Shown: positions 39,642 to 48,280 of the stretch, one piece after another | Numbering within the stretch: position 1 is the first letter of the stretch | Layout of the letters: every line of letters starts with the position of its first letter | DNA from: Stenotrophomonas panacihumi | Lineage (GTDB): Bacteria; Pseudomonadota; Gammaproteobacteria; Xanthomonadales; Xanthomonadaceae | DNA: 64,000 bases | Direction of reading: 5' to 3' | NCBI RefSeq assembly: GCF_001431645.1 | Contig: NZ_LLXU01000024.1 | Coordinates: 21,578-85,577, forward strand | Position numbers and translations under genes: made by a program | Notes under the pieces: generated by a model | The model's database searches: none | The model's input: the letters and a program-made list of their open reading frames with translations, nothing else | Told to the model about the DNA's origin: nothing

Positions 39642-39980
39642 ATGAAGCGTCCCGACGACAAGCGCAGCGAACTGGATGAAGACATCTGCGTCCACATCTT
39701 CGCCACCTCGGCGGCGATGCTCGGCGTGTGCATGACCGTGGTCGGCGTGCTCCACGTGGTGGTGGTGATGCGCAACATCGACACCCTGGCCGACGACCTG
39801 CTCAGCGTGAACGCGATGGTCTACCTCGGCGCCTGCCTGAGCGCCTACTGGGCGATGCGCACCAAGCGGAAGGGGCGAAACCGCAAGCTGGAACATATCG
39901 CCGATGCGCTGTTCCTGTTCGGCTTGCTGCTGAGCACGGTGGCCACGGGCATCATCACCTGGGCGATCGCGCGCATATGA
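39642..39980 (+). CDS. Small membrane protein of unknown function
   Basis: About 112 residues with three hydrophobic segments (IFATSAAMLGVCMTVVGVLH, NAMVYLGACLSAYWAM and ALFLFGLLLSTVATGIITWA) separated by basic loops (RTKRKGRNRKLE). The start is taken at 39642 (MKRPDDKRSELDED); an ATG at 39615 would add nine residues. No family recognised. It follows the hybrid kinase by 78 bases; a link is possible but unproven. Confidence 0.65.
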   Translation: MKRPDDKRSELDEDICVHIFATSAAMLGVCMTVVGVLHVVVVMRNIDTLADDLLSVNAMVYLGACLSAYWAMRTKRKGRNRKLEHIADALFLFGLLLSTVATGIITWAIARI

Positions 39981-40286
39981 GCGGAAGCGGTGCGGCATGA
40001 TGTTCCGGTGACCTGGCAGCTTTGCCGGCTAAGCCGCTGATTCCACGGAAATGACCAGCGCTGCCATTGCCCATGCTGCACTGCCGCATGCCAAACGGCG
40101 GCGGCGCATGTTTAAGTCCCCGCACGAAAAGAAGGGCAAGTCCCGTACAGGCATTTGGATCGATTCAAATGCGGTGGGCGCGACCTTCCAGGGAGGATCG
40201 ACAAGCGAATGCCACCGGCCGCCGTACCGCCGGGCTGAGCGTATTCCTCCCACTTCGTTTCCCTTCCACGACCGCCAGGCCCATCC
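39981..40286. other. 306-base intergenic region ahead of the permease gene
   Basis: Holds the palindrome at 40152-40171 and otherwise no open frame I can support. No consensus promoter boxes are convincing. The purine-rich stretch at 40127-40140 precedes the palindrome. Confidence 0.5.
40152..40171. promoter_or_regulatory. LacI-type operator palindrome upstream of the sugar permease
   Basis: CATTTG-GATCGATT-CAAATG is a near-perfect inverted repeat (one mismatched pair) with the central ATCGAT common to LacI-family operators for sucrose or fructose genes. It lies 115 bases before the permease start. The cognate regulator is not adjacent. Confidence 0.6.
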
Positions 40287-41615
40287 ATGCCCATTTCTCC
40301 CGGACTTCCTCCCCGCGCCGCGCAGCCCGTCGAGGCCGGTACCGTCAACCGTGGCGTCGCGCTGGCGGTGGTCACCTCGATCTTCTTCATGTGGGGTTTC
40401 CTCACCTGCCTCAACGACATCCTCATCCCGCACCTGAAGGGCGTATTCGAGCTCAACTACACCCGCGCGATGCTGGTGCAGTTCACCTTCTTCGGCGCGT
40501 ACTTCCTGATGTCGCTGCCGGCGGGCCGGCTGGTCGCGCATCTGGGCTACAAGAAGGGCATCGTCGCCGGCCTGGCCATCGCCGGCGTCGGCGCGCTGGG
40601 CTTCTGGCCGGCCGCTTCGATGCGCGTGTATGAAGCCTTCCTCGCCGCGCTGTTCGTGCTGGCCAGCGGCATCACCGTGCTGCAGGTGGCCGCCAACCCG
40701 TACGTGGCACTGCTCGGGCCGGAGAGCACCAGCTCCAGCCGCCTGACCCTGGCGCAGGCGCTGAACTCGCTCGGCACCACGCTGGCGCCGTTCTTCGGCG
40801 GCCTGCTGATCCTCTCCAACACGGTGCTGAGCTCGGACCAGCTCGCCGCGCTCGCCCCGGCCGAACAGGCCGCCTACCGCGCGCAGGAAGCGCATTCGGT
40901 GCAGGGCCCGTACCTGCTGCTGGCGGTGGTGTTGTTCGTGCTGGCGGTGGTGGTGTACCTGTTCCGCCTGCCGGCGTTGGCCAGCACCACCGAGCAGGCC
41001 GACCACCAGAAGCACACGCTTGGCCAGGCGCTGCGCCATCGCCACGTGTTCTTCGGCGTGGGCGCGATCTTCTTCTATGTCGGCGCGGAAGTGGCGATCG
41101 GTTCGCTGATGGTCAACTACTTCTCGCTGCCGAAGATCGGCGGCATCACCGAGCAGCAGGCCGCGCACTACCTGGGCCTGTACTGGATGCTGGCGATGAT
41201 CGGCCGGTTCGCCGGCTCCGTGCTGCTGGCCAAGCTGTCGCCGAACAAGCTGCTGGCCGCCTTCGCCGGCGTGAACATGCTGCTGCTGGCCACCAGCATG
41301 GGCACCAGCGGTGGGCTGGCGATGTACAGCCTGGTGTCGATCGGCCTGTTCAACTCGATCATGTTCCCGACCATCTTCGCGCTGAGCATCGAGCGCCTCG
41401 GGCCGCTGACCAACAAGGCGTCGAGCCTGCTGATCATGGCCATCGTCGGCGGCGCGCTGGTGCCGTTCCTGCAGGGCGCGCTGGCCGACCACATCGGCCT
41501 GCAGCCGTCCTTTGTGCTGCCGCTGCTGTGCTACGGCTACATCGTGTTCTTCGGGCTCTCGGGCAGCCGCCTGCCGGCGCAGGACAAGAATGCCTCCGTG
41601 GTCGAGGGCGCCTGA
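40287..41615 (+). CDS. FucP-type sugar:proton symporter (MFS)
   Basis: 442-residue MFS permease of the FHS/FucP-GluP subgroup with twelve predicted helices. Typical stretches are IFFMWGFLTCLNDILIPHLK in helix 1, FTFFGAYFLMSLPAGRLV, LQVAANPYVALLGP and LTLAQALNSLGTTLAPFFGG, all hallmarks of the family that imports fucose, glucose/galactose or similar hexoses. The following gene is a fructokinase-like PfkB kinase three bases on, so fructose or a fructose-yielding sugar is a reasonable guess. The substrate is inferred, not read. Confidence 0.88.
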   Translation: MPISPGLPPRAAQPVEAGTVNRGVALAVVTSIFFMWGFLTCLNDILIPHLKGVFELNYTRAMLVQFTFFGAYFLMSLPAGRLVAHLGYKKGIVAGLAIAGVGALGFWPAASMRVYEAFLAALFVLASGITVLQVAANPYVALLGPESTSSSRLTLAQALNSLGTTLAPFFGGLLILSNTVLSSDQLAALAPAEQAAYRAQEAHSVQGPYLLLAVVLFVLAVVVYLFRLPALASTTEQADHQKHTLGQALRHRHVFFGVGAIFFYVGAEVAIGSLMVNYFSLPKIGGITEQQAAHYLGLYWMLAMIGRFAGSVLLAKLSPNKLLAAFAGVNMLLLATSMGTSGGLAMYSLVSIGLFNSIMFPTIFALSIERLGPLTNKASSLLIMAIVGGALVPFLQGALADHIGLQPSFVLPLLCYGYIVFFGLSGSRLPAQDKNASVVEGA

Positions 41616-41618
41616 ATC

Positions 41619-42623
41619 GTGTCGAAGATCGTGTGTTTCGGCGAGGCGCTGATCGACATGCTCGCCACGCCGCCGACGGATGCGCAGGCGCCGCGTGCGT
41701 TCCTGCAGTTCGCCGGCGGCGCGCCGGCGAACGTGGCGGTCGCCGCGGCACGGCTGGGCGCCGACAGCCACTTCGCCGGCATGCTGGGCAACGACATGTT
41801 CGGTGACTTCCTGCACGAGAGCTTCGTGCAGGCAGGCGTGGCGACGGACGCCATCGTGCGCACCGGCGCGGCCAGGACCGCGCTGGCGTTCGTCGCGCTG
41901 GATGCACGCGGCGAGCGCAGTTTCAGCTTCTATCGTCCGCCCGCGGCCGACCTGCTGTTCCGCGAGTCCGATTTCGTCGACGCCTGTTTCCAGGGCGGCG
42001 GTGCCTTCCATGTCTGTTCCAACAGCATGACCGAGCCGGCGATCGCCGAAGCCACGCGGGCCGGCATGCGCCGCGCGACGGCCGCCGGGGTGCTGGTGAG
42101 CCTGGACCTCAACCTGCGTCCGGCGCTCTGGCCGGCCGGCGTGGACCCGCTGCCGACCTTGTGGGAGGCGCTGGCCCTGGCCGAGCTGGTGAAGCTCTCG
42201 CGCGAAGAGCTCGATTACCTGGCTGCCCCGTTGGGCGGCGGCAGCGAAGGCGCGCGCGCGGTGCGCGAGCGCCTGTTCGCCGCGCGGACCCGCCTGCTGG
42301 TGGTCACCGATGGCGGTGGCCCGATGCGCTGGTATACCGCGGGCGACCACGGTGAGTTGTCCGGCTTCGAAGTGACGGTGCGCGATACCACCGCCGCCGG
42401 TGATGCTTTCGTTGCCGGGTTGCTCGTGCACATCGGCGAGCAGGGCGGGCATGGCGCGGGCTTTGCCGCGTTCGTGGAAGACCGCGCCGGCATCGAAGCG
42501 GCGATCCGGCATGGCGCGGCGGTGGGCGCGCTGGCCGTCACCCGGCATGGCGCGTTCGCCGCGATGCCCACCGCCGATGAAGTGCAGCGGCTGTTGCGTC
42601 ATCCTGACGCGTTGGCTTGCTGA
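41619..42623 (+). CDS. PfkB-family sugar kinase, probably fructokinase
   Basis: 334-residue ribokinase-fold kinase. N-terminal IVCFGEALIDMLA and FAGGAPANVAVAAARLG (first signature, fructokinase-like), SLDLNLRPALWP, and the second signature with the catalytic Asp, DTTAAGDAFVAGLL. GTG start three bases after the permease stop with GAGGG upstream. The GGAPANVAVA form favours fructokinase; 2-keto-3-deoxygluconate kinase, which would complete the nearby glucuronate route, belongs to the same superfamily and is a less likely alternative. Confidence 0.85.
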   Translation: MSKIVCFGEALIDMLATPPTDAQAPRAFLQFAGGAPANVAVAAARLGADSHFAGMLGNDMFGDFLHESFVQAGVATDAIVRTGAARTALAFVALDARGERSFSFYRPPAADLLFRESDFVDACFQGGGAFHVCSNSMTEPAIAEATRAGMRRATAAGVLVSLDLNLRPALWPAGVDPLPTLWEALALAELVKLSREELDYLAAPLGGGSEGARAVRERLFAARTRLLVVTDGGGPMRWYTAGDHGELSGFEVTVRDTTAAGDAFVAGLLVHIGEQGGHGAGFAAFVEDRAGIEAAIRHGAAVGALAVTRHGAFAAMPTADEVQRLLRHPDALAC

Positions 42624-42669
42624 AGCATCCGGGGATTTCCTGCTGCCGGCGTTCGAGCGCGGCAACCAC

Positions 42670-42702
42670 ACGGCATGCTTCGGCATGCCGTCTTCGTTTT
42701 TG
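42670..42702 (+). terminator. Terminator-like hairpin after the fructokinase gene
   Basis: ACGGCATGC (42670-42678) pairs perfectly with GCATGCCGT (42683-42691) on a TTCG tetraloop; TCTTCGTTTTT follows, so the T-tract is five to ten bases displaced. Confidence 0.65.
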
Positions 42703-42814
42703 GCGCGCCATTCCATGTTGCGCGCTGCAGCATGGCATTCGCGTCGTTCTTGTCTACAGTAGGCCGGTCGCGCCGCGTGCCCTCATCGGGCGGCGGCGCG
42801 CCAATCACGAGCAT

Positions 42815-42837
42815 GCAGCGCGTCCGCTGCTTTTTTT
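42815..42837 (+). terminator. Second terminator-like hairpin in the convergent gap
   Basis: GCAGCG (42815-42820), loop CGTC, CGCTGC (42825-42830), then seven T residues. The short perfect stem with an immediate T-run is a classical layout. Confidence 0.75.
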
Positions 42838-42848
42838 GGCCGGCAATA

Positions 42849-42862
42849 TGGTAGCGCTACCA
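42849..42862. promoter_or_regulatory. Perfect xyl-box-like LacI palindrome in a convergent gap
   Basis: TGGTAGCGCTACCA is a perfect 14-base palindrome. It differs at two bases from the Xanthomonas xyl-box as I remember it (TGGTAGCGCTAACA). It lies 12 bases past a terminator and between two convergent genes, where no promoter is expected. Confidence 0.7.
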
Positions 42863-42980
42863 TTCGCCTGCGGACGCGATGCGCTGGGGACCAGCGTTCG
42901 AGGAGGCGAGGGTGGTGCAGCGGGTATCGCACATGCAGGGCAGGGCGCGGCGTACGCGCCGCGACGCATTGCCCGTGCGC

Positions 42981-44024
42981 TCAGCCGATGGGCGGCGCGA
43001 CCGATTCGCGCTTGACCAGTTCGTGCGCGAACACTTCGTCGGCGTTTCCCTCGCCATTGCGGATGCGCCGCAGCAGCAGGTCCACCGCGGCGTCGGCCAT
43101 GGTGCCGATGGGCTGGCGGATGGTGCTCAGTTCCGGCCAGACGGTGGTGGCCGAGGTGCTGTCGTCGAAGCCGACTACCGACAGGTCGCGCGGTACGTCC
43201 AGGCCGCGCCGGTGCGCGACGGACACGACGGCCGCGGCCATGTCGTCGTTGCTGCCGAAGATCGCCGTCGGCGGCTGCTTGCGCGCGAGCAGTTTCTCGG
43301 CGGCCAGCAGGCCGGAGCGGTAGGTGTAATCGCCGTCCTGCACGAGGTGGCGATCCAGCGGCAGGCCGGCGGCCTGCAACGCGGCGCGGAAGCCTTCGAA
43401 GCGGCCCTCGCTGGCGGCCATGTCGCCACGGCCCTTGATGTAGCCGATGCGGCGATGTCCCTGCGCGATGAGGTGTTCGGTGATCTCGCGGGCGGCATGG
43501 AAGTCATCGATGCGCACGCAGGAAATGCGGTCCTTGAAGCGGTCCGAGGCGATGGCCACTACCGGCACCTTGGCGCGCACGAACTCCTGCACGGCGGCTT
43601 CCGAATCGCACAGCGGCGGAGGCAGGATCACGCCCGAGACACCCTTGGCCAGGCGCCGTGCGGCCTTGCGCTCGGCGTCGGCGTCGAAATCTTCCCAGTA
43701 GTGGATGACCAACTGCACGGCGGTATGCGAAGCGGCGTGCAGCACGCCGACCAGCAGGTCGCGCAGGTAGGCGCCGGAAGGGCTGGTGTAAACCAGCGCC
43801 AGGCGCGTGTTCTGCGCCGCGGCCAGCGCACTGGCGGCCAGGTTGGGCGTGTAGCCGAGCTTGTCGACCGCGCGCATCACGCGCTCGCGGGTGTCTTCGC
43901 GCACGTTGCTCTTGCCGTTGACGACGCGCGAAACGGTCATCGGCGAGACCTTCGCCAGGGCGGCCACGTCGTCGATGGTCGTGGCCTGTCCCTTGCGGCG
44001 GATCGATCTGGTGTCCTTGCTCAA
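42981..44024 (-). CDS. LacI-family transcriptional regulator of the xylan/hexuronate genes
   Basis: 347-residue repressor. The helix-turn-helix and hinge are ATTIDDVAALAKVSPMTVSR followed by VVNGKSNVREDTRERV and LGYTPNLAASALA; a periplasmic-binding-protein-like sensor domain follows (LALVYTSPSGAYLRDLL, FGSNDDMAAAVV, SVVGFDDSTSATTVWPELST). The start is placed at TTG 44024 because AAGGGG lies 6 bases upstream and the HTH then starts at the normal distance; ATG 44060 is an alternative but coincides with the operator. Divergent from the GH67 gene and likely controls it via the site at 44060-44073. The effector is presumably a xylan-derived sugar or uronate (inference). Confidence 0.88.
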   Translation of the reverse strand: MSKDTRSIRRKGQATTIDDVAALAKVSPMTVSRVVNGKSNVREDTRERVMRAVDKLGYTPNLAASALAAAQNTRLALVYTSPSGAYLRDLLVGVLHAASHTAVQLVIHYWEDFDADAERKAARRLAKGVSGVILPPPLCDSEAAVQEFVRAKVPVVAIASDRFKDRISCVRIDDFHAAREITEHLIAQGHRRIGYIKGRGDMAASEGRFEGFRAALQAAGLPLDRHLVQDGDYTYRSGLLAAEKLLARKQPPTAIFGSNDDMAAAVVSVAHRRGLDVPRDLSVVGFDDSTSATTVWPELSTIRQPIGTMADAAVDLLLRRIRNGEGNADEVFAHELVKRESVAPPIG

Positions 44025-44059
44025 GCCTCGCCCCTTCGGCGTCGCATGGTTCAAGGGCA

Positions 44060-44073
44060 TGGTAGCGATAACC
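44060..44073. promoter_or_regulatory. xyl-box-like operator in the LacI/GH67 divergent promoter
   Basis: TGGTAGCGATAACC matches the remembered Xanthomonas xyl-box at 12 of 14 bases and shares nine leading bases, bar one, with the perfect palindrome at 42849. It sits 53 bases before the GH67 start and just upstream of the chosen LacI start. Confidence 0.65.
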
Positions 44074-44125
44074 GCGTCGGGCGGCGACGGGGGCAACAGT
44101 GCTTTCCAGCAACAGGAGTGTCTTG

Positions 44126-46297
44126 ATGCCCGGTTCCCCGATGCCCGCGATGACGCGCTGGCTGTCCTGCGCGTTCGCGCTTGTCCTGGGCCTGCTGGCC
44201 AGCACCCCCGCGCTCGCCGAGGACGGCTACGACCTGTGGCTGCGCTACCTCCCGCTGCCGGCGGCGCAGGCGCAGCCCGCGCTGGCGCAACTAGGCACCG
44301 TCAGCATCCCTCGGCAGAACGAGGTGCAGCGTGCGGCCCGCGACGAGCTGATGCGCGGGCTTTCCGGCCTGCTGGGTCAGGCGCCGCGCGAGGCCACGGC
44401 CGCCGATGCGGCGCTGCTGGTCGTCGGCACGCCCGCCTCCTCGCCGCTGGTCGCGCAACTTCGCCTGCCGCTGAAGGGGTTGGGTGCGGAGGGTTACCTC
44501 ATCCGCCGGGTCGAGCACGAAGGCCACCTGCTGACCGTGGTCGCCGCGCCCGGTGATGTCGGTACCTTGTACGGCGTCTTCCACCTGCTGCGGCTGTTGC
44601 AGACCGGGCAGGACGTGGCGTCGGTCGACGTGCGCGAGCAGCCCCGGCTCAAGCTGCGCATGCTCGATCACTGGGACAACCTGGACCGCAGCGTCGAACG
44701 TGGCTATGCCGGCGAATCGATCTGGGATTGGCACAAGCTCCCGGGCTGGCTGGACCCGCGCTACACCGATTACGCCCGCGCCAACGCCTCGCTGGGGCTC
44801 AACGGCACGGTGCTCAACAACGTCAACGCCAGCGCGCAGAGCCTGACGCCGGCGTATCTGGAGAAGGCTGCCGCCTTGGCTGGCGTCATGCGGCCGTGGG
44901 GCATCCGCGTGTACCTGAGCGCCCGCTTCAGCGCGCCGATCGAGATCGGCGGCCTGAAGACCGCCGACCCGCTCGACCCGCAGGTGCGCCGCTGGTGGGC
45001 CGACAAGGCCGACGAAATCTACCGGCTGATCCCGGACTTCGGCGGCTTCGTGGTCAAGGCCAATTCGGAAGGACAGCCCGGCCCGCAGGACTACGGCCGC
45101 AGCCATGCCGACGGTGCCAACATGCTGGCCGACGCCCTGCAGCCGCACGGGGGCGTGGTGATGTGGCGCGCGTTCGTCTACTCGCACGAGCAGCCGGACG
45201 ACCGCGCCAAGCAGGCCTACAGCGAGTTCGTGCCGCTGGACGGCAAGTTCCGCGACAACGTGCTGCTGCAGGTCAAGAACGGCGCCATCGACTTCCAGCC
45301 CCGCGAGCCGTTCCATCCGCTGTTCGGCGCGATGCCGAAGACGCCGCTGATGATGGAGTTCCAGATCACCAAGGAGTACCTGGGCTTCGCCACGCACCTG
45401 GTGTACCTGGGCGCGCTGTACGAGGAGACGCTGCAGTCCGATACGTATCGCCCGACGAAGGGCCACACGGTGGCGCAGGTGATCGAAGGGCAGGGCCATG
45501 CGCTCAGCGGCATGGCGGGCGTGGCCAATATCGGCAGCGACCGCAACTGGTCCGGCTCGATCTTCGACCAGGCCAACTGGTACGCGTTTGGCCGGCTGGC
45601 GTGGAATCCGCAACAGTCCGCGCGTGCCATCGCCGAAGACTGGGTACGCATGACCTTCAGTCAGGATCCCGCGTTCGTGCAGCCCGTCGTGCGGATGATG
45701 ATGGACTCGCGCGAAGCCGTGGTCGATTACATGACCCCGCTCGGGCTGCACCACCTGATGGGACGCGGCCACCACTACGGCCCCGCGCCCTGGGATGCGG
45801 GCAGCGAACGCCCGGACTGGGACCCGGTGTACTACCACCGCGCGGACCACCTGGGCATCGGCTTCGAGCGCGGCAGCGCCGGCAGCAACGCGGTAGCGCA
45901 GTACGCGCCGGCCCTGGCGAAACAGTTCGACGACCTTTCCCGCGTGCCCGAGCGCGACCTGCTGTGGTTCCACCACGTCCCGTGGGACCACCGCATGGCG
46001 TCGGGCCGCACGCTGTGGGACGAGATGGTGTGGCACTACGCGCGCGGCGTGGACGAGGTCGCGTCGATGCGCGGCACCTGGGCGGGGCTGTCGGCTTACG
46101 TCGATGCGCCGCGCTACCAGCAGGTCGCCAGCTTCCTGGCCATCCAGCAGCAGGAGGCGCAGTGGTGGCGCGATGCCAGCATCGCCTACTGGCAGTCGAT
46201 CAACGGCCTGCCGTTGCCGGCCGGGCAGGCCGCGCCGCCGCATCCGCTGTCGTACTACCAGTCGCTGAAATTCCCTTATGCCCCTGGCCATCACTGA
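44126..46297 (+). CDS. GH67 xylan alpha-1,2-glucuronidase
   Basis: 723-residue GH67 enzyme removing (4-O-methyl)glucuronic acid from the non-reducing end of xylo-oligosaccharides. A signal peptide (WLSCAFALVLGLLASTPALA) predicts periplasmic location. Central barrel motifs include MLDHWDNLDRSVERGYAG, FVVKANSEGQPGPQDYGRSH (holding the probable acid Glu) and MMEFQITKEYLGFATHL (holding the second catalytic carboxylates), with LWFHHVPWDHRM towards the C-terminus. AGGAG precedes the ATG by 7 bases. First gene of the xylan operon, behind the xyl-box-like site. Confidence 0.95.
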   Translation: MPGSPMPAMTRWLSCAFALVLGLLASTPALAEDGYDLWLRYLPLPAAQAQPALAQLGTVSIPRQNEVQRAARDELMRGLSGLLGQAPREATAADAALLVVGTPASSPLVAQLRLPLKGLGAEGYLIRRVEHEGHLLTVVAAPGDVGTLYGVFHLLRLLQTGQDVASVDVREQPRLKLRMLDHWDNLDRSVERGYAGESIWDWHKLPGWLDPRYTDYARANASLGLNGTVLNNVNASAQSLTPAYLEKAAALAGVMRPWGIRVYLSARFSAPIEIGGLKTADPLDPQVRRWWADKADEIYRLIPDFGGFVVKANSEGQPGPQDYGRSHADGANMLADALQPHGGVVMWRAFVYSHEQPDDRAKQAYSEFVPLDGKFRDNVLLQVKNGAIDFQPREPFHPLFGAMPKTPLMMEFQITKEYLGFATHLVYLGALYEETLQSDTYRPTKGHTVAQVIEGQGHALSGMAGVANIGSDRNWSGSIFDQANWYAFGRLAWNPQQSARAIAEDWVRMTFSQDPAFVQPVVRMMMDSREAVVDYMTPLGLHHLMGRGHHYGPAPWDAGSERPDWDPVYYHRADHLGIGFERGSAGSNAVAQYAPALAKQFDDLSRVPERDLLWFHHVPWDHRMASGRTLWDEMVWHYARGVDEVASMRGTWAGLSAYVDAPRYQQVASFLAIQQQEAQWWRDASIAYWQSINGLPLPAGQAAPPHPLSYYQSLKFPYAPGHH

Positions 46298-46310
46298 GCG
46301 TGGAATGCTT

Positions 46311-48254
46311 ATGAAGCCGATGTCCCGTGTATTGATGTCGTTGGCGCTGCTGCCGTTGCCGCTGATGGCCGCCCCGTTGCAGTTCGACAGCCTGTTCGGC
46401 GAGCACGCCGTGTTGCAGCGCGACCAGCCGCTGCAGGTGCGTGGCCAGGGCACGCCGGGTGCCCAGGTCGACGTGCAGCTCGGCGCGCAGCACGCCATTG
46501 CGAAGGTGCGCGGTGATGGTCGCTGGGTCGCCACCTTGCCCGCGCAATCGGCCGGTGGGCCCTTCGTGCTGTCGGCGCGGTCGGGCGGGGAGGGCGTGCA
46601 GGCGCGGGACATCCTGCTGGGCGACGTGTGGCTGTGTTCGGGCCAATCGAACATGGAGCTGCAAGTGCACCGCACGCTCGATTCGCGTTCCGAACTGCTC
46701 AATGCGCGGCATGACGACATCCGCGTGCTCACCGTCAAGCAGGAATCCAGCCCGGTGCCGCGCGCATCGTTCGCCACCGCGCCGCAGTGGCAACGTGCCG
46801 ATACCGACAGCGTGCGCGACTTCTCCGCCGCCTGTTACTACTTCGCCCGCGAGCTGCAGCAGACGGTGAACGTGCCGATGGGGCTCATCAACGCTTCTTG
46901 GGGTGGCTCGCGCATCCAGGCATGGCTGGGTGCGGGCGTGCTCGGAAAGGCCGGCCTGTATGCCGACGAAGAAGCGGTGCTGGCGCGCTATGCGAAGGAT
47001 CCCGCGCAGGCCGCTGCGCAGTGGGGCCGGATCTGGCAGGACTGGTGGCGCCAGCAGCCGGGCATTGCAGCGCAGGATGCACCGTGGGATCCGAAGCTGC
47101 CGGCGCAGGGCGAATGGGCAGCCGCACCGGCCGCGCTCGGCGCATGGGAACACTGGGGTGTGCCGGAACTGGCGGCGTTCGATGGGCTGGTGTGGTTCCG
47201 CGCGGAGGTCGAGCTCACCGCCGAACAGGCGAAGCAGGCCCGCACGCTGGCGATCGGCAGCGCCGACGAAATCGACATGACCTGGGCGAATGGTCGCGCC
47301 GTCGGCAGCAGCAACGGCGGCGAGCCGCGCCAGTACGCATTGCCGCCGGGCACGCTGCAGGCTGGCCGCAACCTCGTTACCGTGGCGGTGCTCGATACCT
47401 ACCGCGACGGCGGCCTGATCGGCCCGGCCGACGCGCAGGCCATCCTCCTGGCCGACGGCAGCCGCGTGCCGCTGGGCCGCTGGCAGTACCGCGCGATGCC
47501 GCGTGCGTTCGCCTCGCCGCCGCGCGCGCCGTGGCAGTCGGCGACGGGGCTTTCCACGCTCTACAACGGCATGATCGCGCCGCTGGGCGATTTCGGCCTG
47601 CGCGGGGCGCTCTGGTACCAGGGCGAATCCAATACGTTCGAACCGGAGCTCTATGGCCGGCTATTGCGGCTGTACCGCCAGGACCTGCGTCGTCAGTTTG
47701 GTGCGCAGCTGCCGCTGCTGATCGTGCAGCTGGCCGGCTACGGTGCGCCCTCCACGCAACCGGCCGAGAGCGGCTCGGCGGCGTTGCGCGACCAGCAGCG
47801 TCGTGTGGCCGCCGAAGACCCGCGCTCGGGTCTGGCGGTGGCGGTGGATATCGGCGAGCGCACGGATATCCATCCGGCGAACAAGCAGGAACTCGGTCGG
47901 CGCCTGGCGCGCGCGGCGCGGCATGTCGTGTATGGCGAGGCGCTCGCGCCCTCTGGCCCGGTGGCGGTGTCGGCCACGCGCGAAGGCGCGGCGGTGGTGC
48001 TGGGTTTCGACCAGATCGAGAACGGGCTGGTCGCCTACAGCGCGGCCCGACCGATCGGCTTCGAGCTCTGCGGCGCGGCCGCGGGCAGCTGCCGCTACGC
48101 CGACGCACGCATCGATGGCGCGCGCGTGGTGCTCGATGTCCCCGACGGCTTCGCGTCGGCCCGCGTGCGCTACTGCTGGGCCGATAGCCCCGTCTGCACG
48201 CTGTACGACGGCAATGGCCTGCCGGCCGGGCCGTTCGAGATCCCGGTGCATTGA
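46311..48254 (+). CDS. Secreted SGNH-type sialate/xylan O-acetylesterase
   Basis: About 647 residues with a signal peptide ([16 protein letters not shown]). The catalytic Ser is in [11 protein letters not shown] (about residue 113), with [15 protein letters not shown] and [10 protein letters not shown] as further SGNH blocks and the acid-base pair in [14 protein letters not shown] beta-sandwich ([15 protein letters not shown] to [11 protein letters not shown]) is inserted between the halves, as in the sialate O-acetylesterase family. In a xylan cluster it probably removes acetyl groups from xylo-oligomers. ATG 46311 is chosen for spacing from TGGA; 46305 and 46320 are also in frame. Gap to GH67 is 13 bases. 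Confidence 0.88.
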   Translation: MKPMSRVLMSLALLPLPLMAAPLQFDSLFGEHAVLQRDQPLQVRGQGTPGAQVDVQLGAQHAIAKVRGDGRWVATLPAQSAGGPFVLSARSGGEGVQARDILLGDVWLCSGQSNMELQVHRTLDSRSELLNARHDDIRVLTVKQESSPVPRASFATAPQWQRADTDSVRDFSAACYYFARELQQTVNVPMGLINASWGGSRIQAWLGAGVLGKAGLYADEEAVLARYAKDPAQAAAQWGRIWQDWWRQQPGIAAQDAPWDPKLPAQGEWAAAPAALGAWEHWGVPELAAFDGLVWFRAEVELTAEQAKQARTLAIGSADEIDMTWANGRAVGSSNGGEPRQYALPPGTLQAGRNLVTVAVLDTYRDGGLIGPADAQAILLADGSRVPLGRWQYRAMPRAFASPPRAPWQSATGLSTLYNGMIAPLGDFGLRGALWYQGESNTFEPELYGRLLRLYRQDLRRQFGAQLPLLIVQLAGYGAPSTQPAESGSAALRDQQRRVAAEDPRSGLAVAVDIGERTDIHPANKQELGRRLARAARHVVYGEALAPSGPVAVSATREGAAVVLGFDQIENGLVAYSAARPIGFELCGAAAGSCRYADARIDGARVVLDVPDGFASARVRYCWADSPVCTLYDGNGLPAGPFEIPVH

Positions 48255-48280
48255 TTCCCCCCTTTCACGGAACTTCGCAG

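Larger units (their letters stand above)
42624..42980. other. 357-base gap between convergent kinase and LacI genes
   Basis: Contains two terminator-like hairpins for the kinase transcript and a perfect LacI-type palindrome. A further perfect 7-bp stem with loop TACG (42946-42963) lies near the LacI gene's 3' end and may act on that transcript. No credible open frame; the frames that run through lack initiation context and plausible protein features. Confidence 0.55.

Noticed and set aside
41619..42623. 2-keto-3-deoxygluconate kinase as identity of the PfkB protein
   Set aside because: It would complete the nearby uronate route, but the GGAPANVAVA signature and pairing with a FucP-type permease, under a different operator, fit fructokinase better.
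42617..43015. Open frame filling the gap between the kinase and LacI genes
   Set aside because: It overlaps two terminators and the palindrome, has Arg/Cys-rich composition and no ribosome-binding site.
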